Source: Pandoraea thiooxydans
GTDB taxonomy: Bacteria; Pseudomonadota; Gammaproteobacteria; Burkholderiales; Burkholderiaceae
NCBI RefSeq assembly: GCF_001931675.1
Contig: NZ_CP014839.1
Coordinates: forward strand, 1,922,001-1,986,000
Direction of reading: 5' to 3'
Length of the DNA: 64,000 nt
The notes under the pieces are model-generated. The model did no database searches. It worked only from the letters and a program-made list of their open reading frames with translations, and had not been told where the DNA came from. A program made the translations under genes and the position numbers. The number at the start of each line of letters is the position of its first letter. The first letter of the stretch is position 1. Positions 8,249-19,434 of this stretch are shown one piece after another.

Positions 8249-9085
8249 ATGCTGCACAACGTGAAGGAATTGCTCGGCTGTCATATTCATGCCAATGACG
8301 GCGAAATCGGCACGGTCAAGGACCTGTATTTCGACGACGAGCGCTGGGTGATACGCTACCTCGTGGTAGAGACCGGCACATGGTTGGCCAGCCGCCGTGT
8401 GCTTATCTCGCCGATCTCGGTGCGCGACACGACCTGGGTCGATAACGTGATGCGTGTGAGCCTGACACAGCGGCAAGTAAAGGACAGCCCGGACATCGAC
8501 ACCGACAAGCCGGTGTGTCGTCAGCATGAAGTTGATTACCACAATTATTACGGCTATCCGAACTATTGGGAGGGCGCGAATCTGTGGGGCGCAAGTATGT
8601 ATCCGGTGATTCCCTGGGTTGACTCGTCAGCTGGCGTGGAGACGCTACGGGAGTCCCGTGAGGCCGCGGTTGCCCACGAAATGCAAGCGCGGCTGACACT
8701 CAAAGGAGAGCCGGCCGACCCGCACCTGCGCAGTTGCGATGAAGTGGCCGGCTATGAGGTGCTGGCAACCGATGGGCTGATCGGCAGAGTGGCTGATTTC
8801 ATTTTCGACGACAAACACTGGGCGGTACGCTATATCGACGTCGATACTCATCGCCGGATGCCGGGCAAACATGTCCTGATCTCTCGGGCCTGGGTCGATC
8901 AAGTCAGTTGGACCGAACATCAGGTGTTGGTGGACGTCACTCGCAAAGCGGTTGAAACCGGTCCGGCATATGAAGCCGGGCATCCGCTCACGCGCCAGCA
9001 GGAGGCCAATCTTCACGAACATCACGAACGCGCTCCATACTGGCCCTTGACCGACGTTCAGGAGTGTGCGAGGCTCGAACCATAA
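8249..9085 (+). CDS. Tandem PRC-barrel domain protein
   Basis: 278 residues with two PRC-barrel repeats: residues about 1-75 (VKELLGCHIHANDGEIGTVK, YFDDERWVIRYLVVETG) and about 165-240 (GYEVLATDGLIGRVADFIFD, DKHWAVRYIDVDT). The frame is open to a GTG at 8183; the ATG at 8249 starts right at the conserved domain, but no strong ribosome-binding site decides between them. Function unknown; such proteins accompany stress and carbohydrate genes in Burkholderiales. The next gene begins 3 nt after the stop, so they are likely cotranscribed. Confidence 0.82.
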   Translation: MLHNVKELLGCHIHANDGEIGTVKDLYFDDERWVIRYLVVETGTWLASRRVLISPISVRDTTWVDNVMRVSLTQRQVKDSPDIDTDKPVCRQHEVDYHNYYGYPNYWEGANLWGASMYPVIPWVDSSAGVETLRESREAAVAHEMQARLTLKGEPADPHLRSCDEVAGYEVLATDGLIGRVADFIFDDKHWAVRYIDVDTHRRMPGKHVLISRAWVDQVSWTEHQVLVDVTRKAVETGPAYEAGHPLTRQQEANLHEHHERAPYWPLTDVQECARLEP

Positions 9086-9088
9086 GCG

Positions 9089-10432
9089 ATGAAACTCTCC
9101 ACGGACGCCGAACTGCACTTGCTGCAGCAGGAAGCGTTCTCCTATTTTTTGCAGGAAGCCAGTGTCGTTAACGGCTTAATGCGCGACAAAACCGCTCCCG
9201 CTTGGCCGGCCAGCATTGCGGCGACCGGGTTGGCGTTGTCGGCCTATCCGGTGGGTGTGGAGCGCGCAATGATGGCGCGCGACGCTGCGGTCGAGCGCAC
9301 GCTCAAAACGCTTAGATTCTTCTGGAACAGCCCGCAGGGTCCCGAACCGGATGCCACCGGCTATCACGGTTTTTTTTACCATTTTCTCGATATGCAAACC
9401 GGGCGGCGCGCCTGGCAATGTGAGCTATCCACAGTGGATACCGCATTGCTGCTGGCCGGCGCGCTCACCGCCGGCGTGTACTTCGACGCGAACACGGCCG
9501 ACGAGCAGGAGATCCGCGCGCTGGCCGATGCGCTCTATCGGCGTGCCGACTGGGCTTGGGCGCAAAACGGCGGCGATACCGTAACGCATGGCTGGCGCCC
9601 CGAAAGCGGTTTCATCGAATACCGCTGGGAAGGTTATGACGAGGCATTGCTGCTCTATATCTTCGGAATGGGCTCGCCTACCCATCCGCTACCCGAGCGC
9701 TGCTATGCCGCGTGGACGTCGACTTACGCATGGCAAAACTGCTACGGTATCGACCATCTCTACGCGGGGCCGCTGTTCACGCATCAGCTCTCGCATCTTT
9801 GGATCGATTTTCGCGCTATCCAGGATGCCTTTATGCGCGATAAAGGTATCGACTACTTCGAGAATAGCCGCCGCGCGACCCAGGTGCAGCGTCGGTATGC
9901 GCTCGACAATCCGCTCAAATTCAGCGGCTATGGCGATTGTTGCTGGGGCATCACCGCCAGTGACGGGCCGGGTCCCGAGACGCTTGAGGTTGGCGGCATC
10001 GAGCGCCAGTTTTTCGGCTACCTCGGCCGCGGTGCGCCCCAGGGGCCGGACGACGGCACGCTCTCGCCGTGGGCTGTGGTCGCATCCCTGCCGTTTGCCC
10101 CGGAGATCGTCTTTCCTGTGATCGACCATTTCATTTATCACGCGAAATTGAAGCGCACGAATCGCTATGGCTTCACAGCCTCCTTCAATCCAACGCACCC
10201 CGGAAAACCCGCCAATCCCAATGGCTGGGTGTCGCCATGGCACTACGGCTTGAATCAGGGGCCGATCGTGCTGATGATCGAAAATTATCGAACCGGCCTG
10301 CCGTGGGAATGGATGCGGCAGTGCGGCTACGTCGCGAACGGCCTGCGGCGCGCGGGTTTCACGGGCGGATGGCTCCGAGCGCAGCTTAGAGGCACACGCC
10401 TCCCGCGGGTTCCATGCGACACACGGCTATGA
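9089..10432 (+). CDS. Glucoamylase-like (COG5368) family protein
   Basis: 447 residues of alpha/alpha-toroid type related to the glycoamylase-like domain (PF10091). Recognisable stretches: TGLALSAYPVGVERAMMARD, GFFYHFLDMQTGRRAWQCEL, STVDTALLLAGALTAGVYFD, WEGYDEALLLYIFGMGSP, and GYGDCCWGITASDGP. No signal peptide is visible, so it is probably cytosolic. The family is presumed to act on alpha- or beta-glucans (the related domain occurs in cyclic beta-glucan synthases), but activity is not established. It converges on pgm with a 4-bp gap. Confidence 0.85.
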   Translation: MKLSTDAELHLLQQEAFSYFLQEASVVNGLMRDKTAPAWPASIAATGLALSAYPVGVERAMMARDAAVERTLKTLRFFWNSPQGPEPDATGYHGFFYHFLDMQTGRRAWQCELSTVDTALLLAGALTAGVYFDANTADEQEIRALADALYRRADWAWAQNGGDTVTHGWRPESGFIEYRWEGYDEALLLYIFGMGSPTHPLPERCYAAWTSTYAWQNCYGIDHLYAGPLFTHQLSHLWIDFRAIQDAFMRDKGIDYFENSRRATQVQRRYALDNPLKFSGYGDCCWGITASDGPGPETLEVGGIERQFFGYLGRGAPQGPDDGTLSPWAVVASLPFAPEIVFPVIDHFIYHAKLKRTNRYGFTASFNPTHPGKPANPNGWVSPWHYGLNQGPIVLMIENYRTGLPWEWMRQCGYVANGLRRAGFTGGWLRAQLRGTRLPRVPCDTRL

Positions 10433-10436
10433 CGGA

Positions 10437-12092
10437 CTATGTCTCGCCGACCGCGCCAAGCGCCTGATCCACGATGTGCTGGGCTTCGGTCAGAATGTCG
10501 CGCAAATGCGCTTCGCCCCGCGAACTCTCGCCATAGATCTTGTAGATATTTTCGGTGCCGGACGGACGCGCGGCGAACCAGCCATGCTCGGCAATCACCT
10601 TGAGACCGCCGATCGCCGCATCGTTGCCCGGCGCGCGCGTGAGCACCGCCTGAATGGGTTCTCCGGCCAAGGATTTCGAATTCACTTGCCGGGGCTCCAG
10701 TTGCGCCAGCCTGATTTTTTGCGCCGGCGTCGCGGCGGCTTGGACCCGGTCGGCGGCCAGCTCGCCGAACTGGGCCGTCAAGTCACGGTAGATCTCGCCT
10801 GGATCGCGCTCCATGCGCGCCGTCATTTCCGCCGACAGCAGGGCCGGTATCAGCCCATCCTTGTCGGTCGTCCAGGCCGTACCGTCGCGCCGCAAGAAAC
10901 TTGCTCCCGCGCTTTCTTCACCGCCGAAGCCGAGCGTGCCATCCAGCAAGCCCGCGGAAAACCATTTAAAACCGACCGGAACTTCATGGAGCTTGCGCGC
11001 GAGCTTGGCGCACACTCGGTCGATCATCCGCGTGCTCACTACGGTTTTGCCGATGGCGGCGTCCTTGGGCCAGTCGGGACGATGCTGGAACAGGTAGTAG
11101 ATGGCCGCCGACAAATAGTGATTCGGCGGCAGCAGTCCGGCCTCGCGCGTAACGATGCCGTGCCGGTCATGGTCGGTGTCGCAGGCGAACGCGATATCGA
11201 AACGATCCTTCAGGCCAATCAAGCCCTGCATCGCATAGGTGGAGGACGGATCCATGCGGATCCGCCCATCCCAATCGACCGTCATGAAGCGAAAAGTCGC
11301 ATCGACGGCGGGATTGACGACGCTCAGATCCAGCCGATAGCGATCGGCGATCGCCGGCCAGTAATGGACCCCCGCGCCGCCCAGTGGATCGACGCCCATG
11401 CGGATATGCGCGCCGCGGATCGCATCGAGGTCGATCACGTTGCCCAGGTCGCCCACGTAGGCATCCAGAAAATCGTACTGATGCGTGGTCGGCGCCTTTT
11501 CCGCTTGCGCCAACGTCATTCGCTTGACCTCACGCAGGCCGCCCTCGAGAATGTTATTGGCCTGCTTTTCGATCCAGCCGGTGACATCGGTGCCCGCCGG
11601 GCCGCCATGCGGCGGGTTGTATTTGAAACCGCCATTGTCGGGTGGATTGTGCGATGGCGTAACGACGATACCGTCGGCCAGACCCGTGCTGCGTCCTCGA
11701 TTGTGATTGACAATGGCCAGAGAAACCGCGGGGGTCGGCGTGTATTCACCGCCGGCCGAGACCATGACGTCCACGCCATTGGCAGCCAGCACCTGCAGCG
11801 CGCTGGCAAAAGCCGGTCCGGAGAGCGCATGCGTGTCGATGCCAATGAATAGCGGGCCGCCGATGCCTTGCTGGCGGCGATATCGGCAAATGGCCTGGCT
11901 GATGGCCAGCACATGGGCTTCATTGAATGAGCGCTCGAACGCGCAGCCGCGATGCCCGGAGGTGCCGAACGCGACGCGTTGCGCCGGGATACTCGGATCG
12001 GGCAGGTCGCTGTAGTATGCCGTGACGAGCTTGGCAATGTCGACCAGCAGCGTCGGCGGGGCTGGCTTACCGGCCAGGGGGCTGATTTTCAT
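10437..12092 (-). CDS. pgm: Phosphoglucomutase (alpha-D-glucose-specific)
   Basis: 551 residues, matching the long PGM type. It interconverts glucose 1-phosphate and glucose 6-phosphate. The phosphoserine loop TPSHNPPDNGG is at residues 145-155 (active Ser147), with AFGTSGHRG at 41-49, the metal loop DTDHDRHG and the sugar-binding loop FGGEESAGAS. C-terminal ARPSGTENIYKIY contacts phosphate. Last gene of the minus-strand sugar operon, linking glycogen/glucan turnover to Glc6P for zwf. A GGAG site is 13 nt from the ATG, a long spacing. Confidence 0.95.
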   Translation of the reverse strand: MKISPLAGKPAPPTLLVDIAKLVTAYYSDLPDPSIPAQRVAFGTSGHRGCAFERSFNEAHVLAISQAICRYRRQQGIGGPLFIGIDTHALSGPAFASALQVLAANGVDVMVSAGGEYTPTPAVSLAIVNHNRGRSTGLADGIVVTPSHNPPDNGGFKYNPPHGGPAGTDVTGWIEKQANNILEGGLREVKRMTLAQAEKAPTTHQYDFLDAYVGDLGNVIDLDAIRGAHIRMGVDPLGGAGVHYWPAIADRYRLDLSVVNPAVDATFRFMTVDWDGRIRMDPSSTYAMQGLIGLKDRFDIAFACDTDHDRHGIVTREAGLLPPNHYLSAAIYYLFQHRPDWPKDAAIGKTVVSTRMIDRVCAKLARKLHEVPVGFKWFSAGLLDGTLGFGGEESAGASFLRRDGTAWTTDKDGLIPALLSAEMTARMERDPGEIYRDLTAQFGELAADRVQAAATPAQKIRLAQLEPRQVNSKSLAGEPIQAVLTRAPGNDAAIGGLKVIAEHGWFAARPSGTENIYKIYGESSRGEAHLRDILTEAQHIVDQALGAVGET

Positions 12093-12123
12093 GGATTGCG
12101 GTTCACTCCCATCGGCTAGCCCA

Positions 12124-13065
12124 TTACCCGATTGTCAAGGGCTGGTCGGATCCAGCGTGTCGCGCCTGCTCGAAAATTCGCACCCATTCAAGATAGCGCT
12201 TGGCAATGCTTGCGGCTGCCTCCTGGCGCGTCGTTTTCTGCGCCAGATAATCGGCGAGCGCTTGCCAAAAACTGGTGCGCCCCACCGCGAACCCGATGAA
12301 TCCGCGCACGCTCGCCGCCGTGCTCAGCCAGTGCGTTACCCTGACCTCATCCGCGCCGCGCCCAAGCACGATGCAACTCACGTCGTCGCGCCCGTTGCGC
12401 TGCACGGTTTGGACAATCTGCTCGCAATGCTGGCGCCGATCGAGCCCTTCGATCTTCCACACATCGGGCTCGACGCCTTCGTTCTGGAAAATTCGAATCG
12501 CCCGGGACATCAGCTCGGGCCGCAGCTGTTTGTCATATGCGTCCTTATCCTGTTCGACGCGTTTCATCTGCGCGGCGGTTGCCGGCACCAGCAATTCGAA
12601 CATGAACAGTTGCTGCGCGGTGCCGCAATACACGGAGAGTTGCTTGATGCGTGCGATCTGCCGACGATTGAGCGCGGCATCACCCTCCGGGTTGTAGCGC
12701 ACGAGAATTTTCGCGAAGGTCGGGCTGAACGTTTCGATGTGCGCGGCATAATTCTCGCCGTATTCGAATTCGAACTCGTCGACACCGCTTTTCTCGACCG
12801 AGAGCGCGGTGGTGTAGCCACGTTTCGCGGCATCGCGCAAAATGGCGGCGCCGAACTCCTCGTCGACCAGCACCGCGGCGCACGCGGCCGGCAGGCCTTT
12901 CGCCAAGGCTTGCTGGAAGCCCTCGTAAATCAACTGCTTGCTGTCGATCACCGCGTCGCGCTGCGGTAGCGTGAGCGGCGCGCTGAATTGGAACAGACCG
13001 CTCAAGTACGATTGGCGATGATCGAACGGCAGCAGATAAAGCGGTTTGCGATAGCCTCGTTGCAT
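12124..13065 (-). CDS. DUF2090 domain protein (IolC C-terminal-like, aldolase fold)
   Basis: 313 residues starting MQRGYRKPLYLLPFDHRQSY, typical of DUF2090. This TIM-barrel, class-I-aldolase-like domain is otherwise fused to the sugar kinase IolC in inositol catabolism; here it stands alone. Conserved-looking stretches are ALSVEKSGVDEFEFEYGE, LVRYNPEGDAALN, FMFELLVPAT and PDVWKIEGLDRRQHCE. The substrate is unknown; the setting between pgm and pgi suggests a sugar phosphate. AAGGGG precedes the ATG. Confidence 0.82.
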   Translation of the reverse strand: MQRGYRKPLYLLPFDHRQSYLSGLFQFSAPLTLPQRDAVIDSKQLIYEGFQQALAKGLPAACAAVLVDEEFGAAILRDAAKRGYTTALSVEKSGVDEFEFEYGENYAAHIETFSPTFAKILVRYNPEGDAALNRRQIARIKQLSVYCGTAQQLFMFELLVPATAAQMKRVEQDKDAYDKQLRPELMSRAIRIFQNEGVEPDVWKIEGLDRRQHCEQIVQTVQRNGRDDVSCIVLGRGADEVRVTHWLSTAASVRGFIGFAVGRTSFWQALADYLAQKTTRQEAAASIAKRYLEWVRIFEQARHAGSDQPLTIG

Positions 13066-13107
13066 GATCGTTTCCCCTTGAAGGGCGAGTCGCGTCTTAC
13101 GTCATTG

Positions 13108-14753
<1,646 letters not shown>

Positions 14754-14757
<4 letters not shown>

Positions 14758-15863
14758 GGTTGACCGTTCTCCTTGGTGTCGGTTGAGGCGCCTGCCTGAA
14801 CGCTCTTGGTTTCAATCGCATTCATCAGATCTTGCCAGGACTGCTTGAAGGATTGCGCGCCCTCGCGCTGCAGCTCATCAGCCAGCGCCACGATATCGAT
14901 ACCTGCCTTGGCAAAGTTATCGAGGGTTGTTTCGGCGTCGCTGCCGTCCTCCTGCATCACGCCGATCAGCTCGCCATGCGCGGCGAACGCATTCAGCGTC
15001 TTCTCCGGCATGGTGTTGATTGTGTAGGGCGCCGCCAGCGCCTCGACGTAGTAGGTGTCCGAGATCTGCGGATCCTTCGCGCCCGTGCTTGCCCACAGCA
15101 GACGCTGGGGCAGGGCGCCCGCGTCGGCAAATCGAGCCCACGCGGCCGAAGCGAAACGCTCACGATAGGCCTTGTAGGTTCGGCGCGCGATCGCGATTCC
15201 CAGGCGATTGCGTAGCGCGAATGGCACCTTGCCGGCGACGGCTTTGTCCCAGCGGCTCACGAAGATCGATGCCACGGAGTTGACCTTGGGATCGAGGCCG
15301 GCGCCGATCCGCCGCTGAATGCCGCGCCAATAAGCATCCGCCGCCGCGACATATTGCTCGCGCGAGAACAGCAGCGTGACGTTGACCGGCACGCCGGCGA
15401 AGATGGCCTCTTCGATCGCACGGATGCCCGCGGGCGTGCCGGGAATCTTGATGAACAGATTGGGGCACCGTGCGCTGGCGTGCAAGCGCACGGCAGCGTC
15501 AATCGTGCCGGCAGCATCATCGGCCAGCAATGGCGAAACCTCGAGAGAGACCCAGCCATCGACGCCGCCGGTGGCGTCGTACGTCGGGCGGAACAACGCC
15601 GCGGCCCGCGTAAGGTCTTCGATGGCCAGTTCGAAAAACAAGGCTTCGCCCGATTCTCCGTCTTTGACTTTCTGGCGAATCGCGGCGTCATAGGCGTCGG
15701 TGCGCCCAATGGCCTGGTCGAAAATCGTCGGATTGGATGTCAAGCCGGTAACGCAAAATTCCTTGCGGTAACGATCGAGCGTGCCGCTGTCGAGCAATTC
15801 GCGCGTGATATTGTCGAGCCACAGGCTTTGGCCCAGCTCGTGCAATTGGGTCGTGGCATTCAT
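14754..15863 (-). CDS. tal: Transaldolase
   Basis: 369 residues, the length of the longer bacterial transaldolase subgroup (tal of actinobacteria, cyanobacteria and many proteobacteria). It moves a dihydroxyacetone unit between sugar phosphates. The Schiff-base lysine lies in [31 protein letters not shown] and [10 protein letters not shown] are family motifs. AGGAGG precedes the ATG, and the start overlaps the HAD stop by ATGA. Confidence 0.93.
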
Positions 15864-16576
15864 GGTTGCCTCCTGATCGTGCGTTCCTGTCCGGGCGCGG
15901 CACCGTTCATTGCGTTGCCCGAAAAATCGTGATTAAGTAATTCCCCGATGTGTTCGACCGTCAGATCCGCCGACGCGTATCTGGCAAGATTCGCGGGATC
16001 GCGCGCGTAATGGCCCTGACGCGGGAATACCGTGGTCAGACGCTCCTTCCAGGCTGTTTTCATTGCTTCCAGAATGCGTAATTTGTCGTCCACCATGACG
16101 TAGCGGCGTGCTGGATACCACCGCGCCACGTCGTCAAACCGCTGTTCCTTGTGCACATAAATCAATACGCGGCCCTCGACCGCGTCCCACAGGCCCGAAC
16201 GCTGCACCTTGCGCGGCTGGAAAACGACGTCGCCGTCGGTGAGGATAACCGTCCTTCCCCAGGCGCCCAGATGCGCGATGACCTCCAAGGCGCCCGCGTA
16301 GAGCAAATCCGCGAAAGGATAATCCATCAGGAAAGCCGACATCAATAACAACTTTGGGTCGTTCATGTCGGTCAGGCGGTAGCGCTGCAGCGCGCCAAGA
16401 TAGTCGACGTAGCCCGACTCGGCGCGCAACGCCTCGAGAATCTCCCGGTACCGGTCACGGTTTTCCACGCCGAATTCCCGCGCGAGGTGACTCATGAGTT
16501 CGCCTCGCAAGCGATCGTTGTCGAGCAGCGTATTGTCGACGTCGAGCAGAAAAACGGTTTCATCGTGCGCCGCCAT
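15860..16576 (-). CDS. HAD-family hydrolase
   Basis: 238 residues with the HAD nucleophile motif LDVDNTLLDN (Asp12, Asp14), motif II T in VILTDGDVVFQ, and motif III/IV around YVMVDDKLRILEAM. A helical cap lies between about residues 25 and 100. Likely a sugar-phosphate or nucleotide phosphatase; within the pentose phosphate operon a sugar phosphate is the reasonable guess. The ATG at 16576 has GGAGGAG 6 nt upstream and lies inside the 3' end of zwf (17-nt overlap). Confidence 0.85.
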   Translation of the reverse strand: MAAHDETVFLLDVDNTLLDNDRLRGELMSHLAREFGVENRDRYREILEALRAESGYVDYLGALQRYRLTDMNDPKLLLMSAFLMDYPFADLLYAGALEVIAHLGAWGRTVILTDGDVVFQPRKVQRSGLWDAVEGRVLIYVHKEQRFDDVARWYPARRYVMVDDKLRILEAMKTAWKERLTTVFPRQGHYARDPANLARYASADLTVEHIGELLNHDFSGNAMNGAAPGQERTIRRQP

Positions 16577-17960
16577 CGTTCTCCTCCGGGGAAATCGGGT
16601 TGTGCCAGCCGCCCGTGCCGGCGACGATTTCATCGGCCTTGGCCGGCCCCCATGTTTGCGGGTCGTACAGTTGCACCGGCACGGCATTGCCCAGGATCGG
16701 AGTCACCGCGCGCCACGCTGCCTCGATGCTGTCGTAGTGGGCAAACAACGTGGCGTCGCCGCGCAGCGCATCGCCGAGCAGGCGCTCGTAGGGCAGCATC
16801 TCGTCACCCGGGTGGCGGTGGGCGACGATCTCCGATATTTCCCCGGCCATCGCTTCCCCCGGTATCTTGGTGCGCGTGCCGATGGCGATCAGCACGTCGG
16901 GATCGATCCGATACCGCAAATAATTCGCTTTTCCCGGTGCGGCCGTATCGAAAACCGCCGGCGTCGGCGTCTTGAGCGTAACGACCACTTCGGTAGCGCT
17001 TACAGGCAACTGCTTGCCCGCGCGAATGTAGAACGGCACGCCCCGCCAGCGTTCGTTGTCGATGCAAAGGCGCAAGGCAACGAACGTTTCCACCTGCGAT
17101 TCCGCGGCCACGCCGGGTTCGTTGCGATAGCCGTGGAATTGGCCGCGCACGGCGTGGGCCGGCGAGATCGGCTGCATCGCCTCGAAGACCCGCAGCTTGG
17201 CCTCGCGCAAGGCGTCGGGATGATTGCCGGCGGGGGGCTCCATGGCGAGCAGCGAAACCACTTGCAGCAAATGGTTTTGAACCACGTCGCGAATTGCCCC
17301 GACTGTCTCGTAAAAACCGCCTCGCCCCGCCACGCCGAACGCTTCGGCCATGTTGATCTGTACGCTGGCGACATAATCGCGGTGCCAGACGGCCCCAAGA
17401 AAGGTATTCGCGAGACGGAAATAGAGCAAATTCTGCACCGCCTCCTTGCCGAGGAAATGATCGATGCGGAAAATGTCGCTCGGCGGGAAATGCCTGGCGA
17501 GCAACCGATTAAGCGCTTGCGCTGACGGCAGATCCCGGCCAAATGGCTTTTCCACGACCAAGCGCGCGTTTTTGGCGCAGCCCGAGCGGGAAAGGCCGGT
17601 CGCGACGGCTTCGAACAATTCGGGCGGCACGGCGAGGTAATGCAGCGGATGCGCGGCGTCGCCCAGCGCGGTGCGCAATTGCCGGTAGGTGGCATCGTCC
17701 TGGTAGTCGCCGCCAATGTACTGTAGCCGCGCCGCCAGCTTTTTGAACACCGGCTCGTCCAGTGTGGCGTGCGACTCAATGCTTTGGCGCGCCCGCGCGA
17801 TGAATTGATCGATCGACCAAGCTTCCTTGCCCAGACCGATGACCGGCATGTCGAGGTGGCCGTCGCGCATCATGGCCTGCAAGGCGGGAAAAATCTGCTT
17901 ATAGGCCAGATCGCCGGTCGCGCCGAAGAAGACAAAAGCATCCGACTGAAAGGGCGACAT
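16560..17960 (-). CDS. zwf: Glucose-6-phosphate dehydrogenase
   Basis: 466 residues. It oxidises Glc6P to 6-phosphogluconolactone making NAD(P)H. The Rossmann start FVFFGATGDLAYKQIFPAL, VEKPFGRDL and the active-site signature RIDHFLGKEAVQN are present. It follows gnd by 3 nt and overlaps the HAD gene, so it is the second gene of the operon. No lactonase (pgl) gene is visible here; that step must be spontaneous or encoded elsewhere. Confidence 0.95.
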   Translation of the reverse strand: MSPFQSDAFVFFGATGDLAYKQIFPALQAMMRDGHLDMPVIGLGKEAWSIDQFIARARQSIESHATLDEPVFKKLAARLQYIGGDYQDDATYRQLRTALGDAAHPLHYLAVPPELFEAVATGLSRSGCAKNARLVVEKPFGRDLPSAQALNRLLARHFPPSDIFRIDHFLGKEAVQNLLYFRLANTFLGAVWHRDYVASVQINMAEAFGVAGRGGFYETVGAIRDVVQNHLLQVVSLLAMEPPAGNHPDALREAKLRVFEAMQPISPAHAVRGQFHGYRNEPGVAAESQVETFVALRLCIDNERWRGVPFYIRAGKQLPVSATEVVVTLKTPTPAVFDTAAPGKANYLRYRIDPDVLIAIGTRTKIPGEAMAGEISEIVAHRHPGDEMLPYERLLGDALRGDATLFAHYDSIEAAWRAVTPILGNAVPVQLYDPQTWGPAKADEIVAGTGGWHNPISPEENDGGAR

Positions 17961-17963
17961 GCG

Positions 17964-18992
17964 CTACGCGCCCGGTTTGGCGGCGGGTTTCTCGGCATGT
18001 CCGCCGAACTCGCTGCGCATGGCCGACAGAATCTTGTTGGCGAACTCGGCGTCGCCACGCGAACTGAAGCGCTCGTAGAGCGCCGCGCTCAAGACCGGCG
18101 CGGGCACCGCCTCTTCGATGGCGGCCATGATGGTCCAGCGGCCTTCGCCGGAATCCGACACGCGGCCCTGGAATTTTTCCAGCGTCGGGTCGCCTTGCAG
18201 TGCATCGGCCGTCAGATCGAGCAACCACGAGCCGATCACGCTGCCGCGCCGCCAGACTTCTGCGATTTCCGGCAATTCGAAATGATATTGATAGTACTCA
18301 GGATGCCTGAGCGGTGTCGTCTCCGCATCGGTGTCGCCCGAGCGCGTGCCGATGTCGGCATTGCGCAAAATGTTCAACCCTTCGGCGTAGGCGGCCATCA
18401 GGCCGTACTCGATGCCGTTGTGGACCATCTTGACGAAATGCCCCGCGCCGTGCGGCCCGCAATGCAGATAGCCTTGCTCCGCGGTCCCTTGGTCCTGGCG
18501 CCGGCTCGGCGTGGCCGGCGCGGCGGCGGCTCCGGGTGCCAGGGCAGTGAAGATCGGGCGCAGATGCCGGATGACGTCCTTCTCGCCGCCGATCATCAGG
18601 CAATACCCGCGCTCCAGTCCGAACACGCCGCCGCTGGTGCCGACGTCGACATAATGCACGCCGCTCGACGCCAACATCCTGCCGCGCCGGATATCGTCCC
18701 GATAGTACGAGTTGCCGCCATCGATCACGATGTCGCCGGGCTCAAGCAGGGGCATCAGCCTGGCCAACTCGTCGTCGACCACCGCAGCCGGCAGCATTAG
18801 CCAGATCGCGCGCGGCTTGCCAAGCCGCGACACCAGATCCGCCAGCGATTGCCCGCCCACGGCGCCTTGCGCCTGCAGCGCCTCGACGGCTTGCGGATGC
18901 ACGTCGTGCACGACGCACTCGTGACCATGGTTCATCAGGCGCCGCGTCATATCGCTGCCCATGCGGCCCAAGCCAATCATGCCGAGTTGCAT
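17964..18992 (-). CDS. gnd: 6-phosphogluconate dehydrogenase, decarboxylating (short type)
   Basis: 342 residues, the shorter (YqeC/GndA-like, often NAD-preferring) class rather than the ~470-residue class. NAD(P) loop MQLGMIGLGRMGSDMTRRL at the N-terminus, substrate motif GTSGGVFGLERG and the catalytic region GHGAGHFVKMVHNGIEYGLM. The upstream frame extends to 19616, but AAGGAG precedes the ATG at 18992 and homology begins there. First gene of the seven-gene sugar operon reading to 10437; it produces ribulose 5-phosphate. Confidence 0.93.
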   Translation of the reverse strand: MQLGMIGLGRMGSDMTRRLMNHGHECVVHDVHPQAVEALQAQGAVGGQSLADLVSRLGKPRAIWLMLPAAVVDDELARLMPLLEPGDIVIDGGNSYYRDDIRRGRMLASSGVHYVDVGTSGGVFGLERGYCLMIGGEKDVIRHLRPIFTALAPGAAAAPATPSRRQDQGTAEQGYLHCGPHGAGHFVKMVHNGIEYGLMAAYAEGLNILRNADIGTRSGDTDAETTPLRHPEYYQYHFELPEIAEVWRRGSVIGSWLLDLTADALQGDPTLEKFQGRVSDSGEGRWTIMAAIEEAVPAPVLSAALYERFSSRGDAEFANKILSAMRSEFGGHAEKPAAKPGA

Positions 18993-19361
18993 CGTCAAGC
19001 TCCTTGAAATTATGAGAACGGGCGCGAATGGCCGCAAGGCGCTGCCGCATGAACCGCAGCAGCCATCAAAGACCGGCGAGCTTCGCGCAGTGCCGACGCG
19101 CTTTTCCTGGGGGGACCCGCTTGACACGCATCGTTGCGGCCTCGCAAGACGCAGCGCAGGCGCGTGGCAACCGCCTCTATACGATACGGTAAGTTGAATA
19201 TCTATTATGTACGCTGCCGAACAAAGGCGCTGTAACGAATCGTTATTGTGGTTGACACACTCCGATTCGTGCCTGCCCCGGTGGCCGGCGCGCGCCGGAC
19301 AGTGCAATATCCGCGACGTCGGGCCGTCGATAACACGGCCCGGCAAGCGATGCGCGAGCGG
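18993..19361. other. Promoter region of the sugar operon
   Basis: About 370 bp with no supported gene between gnd and the terminator of the lipoprotein gene. It contains a perfect dyad TAACGA-A-TCGTTA (19233-19245), a candidate operator, and AT-richer sequence around 19185-19215 that may hold the gnd promoter. Confidence 0.5.
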
Positions 19362-19389
19362 AAAAAAGATGCTCCGCCAACGGAGCATC
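19362..19389 (-). terminator. Rho-independent terminator of the DUF1800-DUF1501-lipoprotein unit
   Basis: Perfect 9-bp stem GATGCTCCG/CGGAGCATC with a 4-nt loop (19368-19389), followed on the minus strand by six T. It lies 46 nt past the stop of the YXWGXW lipoprotein gene. Confidence 0.9.
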
Positions 19390-19434
19390 GATGGGATGGG
19401 AGGCGCTAGTGCGACGCGCAGGTCAAGGCCGCGA

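Noticed and set aside
10476-11852. 458-codon open frame antisense to pgm
   Set aside because: Shadow of a GC-rich real gene; no recognisable domain, and pgm is complete on the other strand.
16494-18800. Long plus-strand open frames over zwf and gnd
   Set aside because: Third-position GC shadow frames; the minus-strand enzymes have full motifs.
19121-19134. FNR-like TTGACACGCATCGT before gnd
   Set aside because: The right half-site matches only 3 of 5 positions and there is no -10 hexamer at suitable distance.
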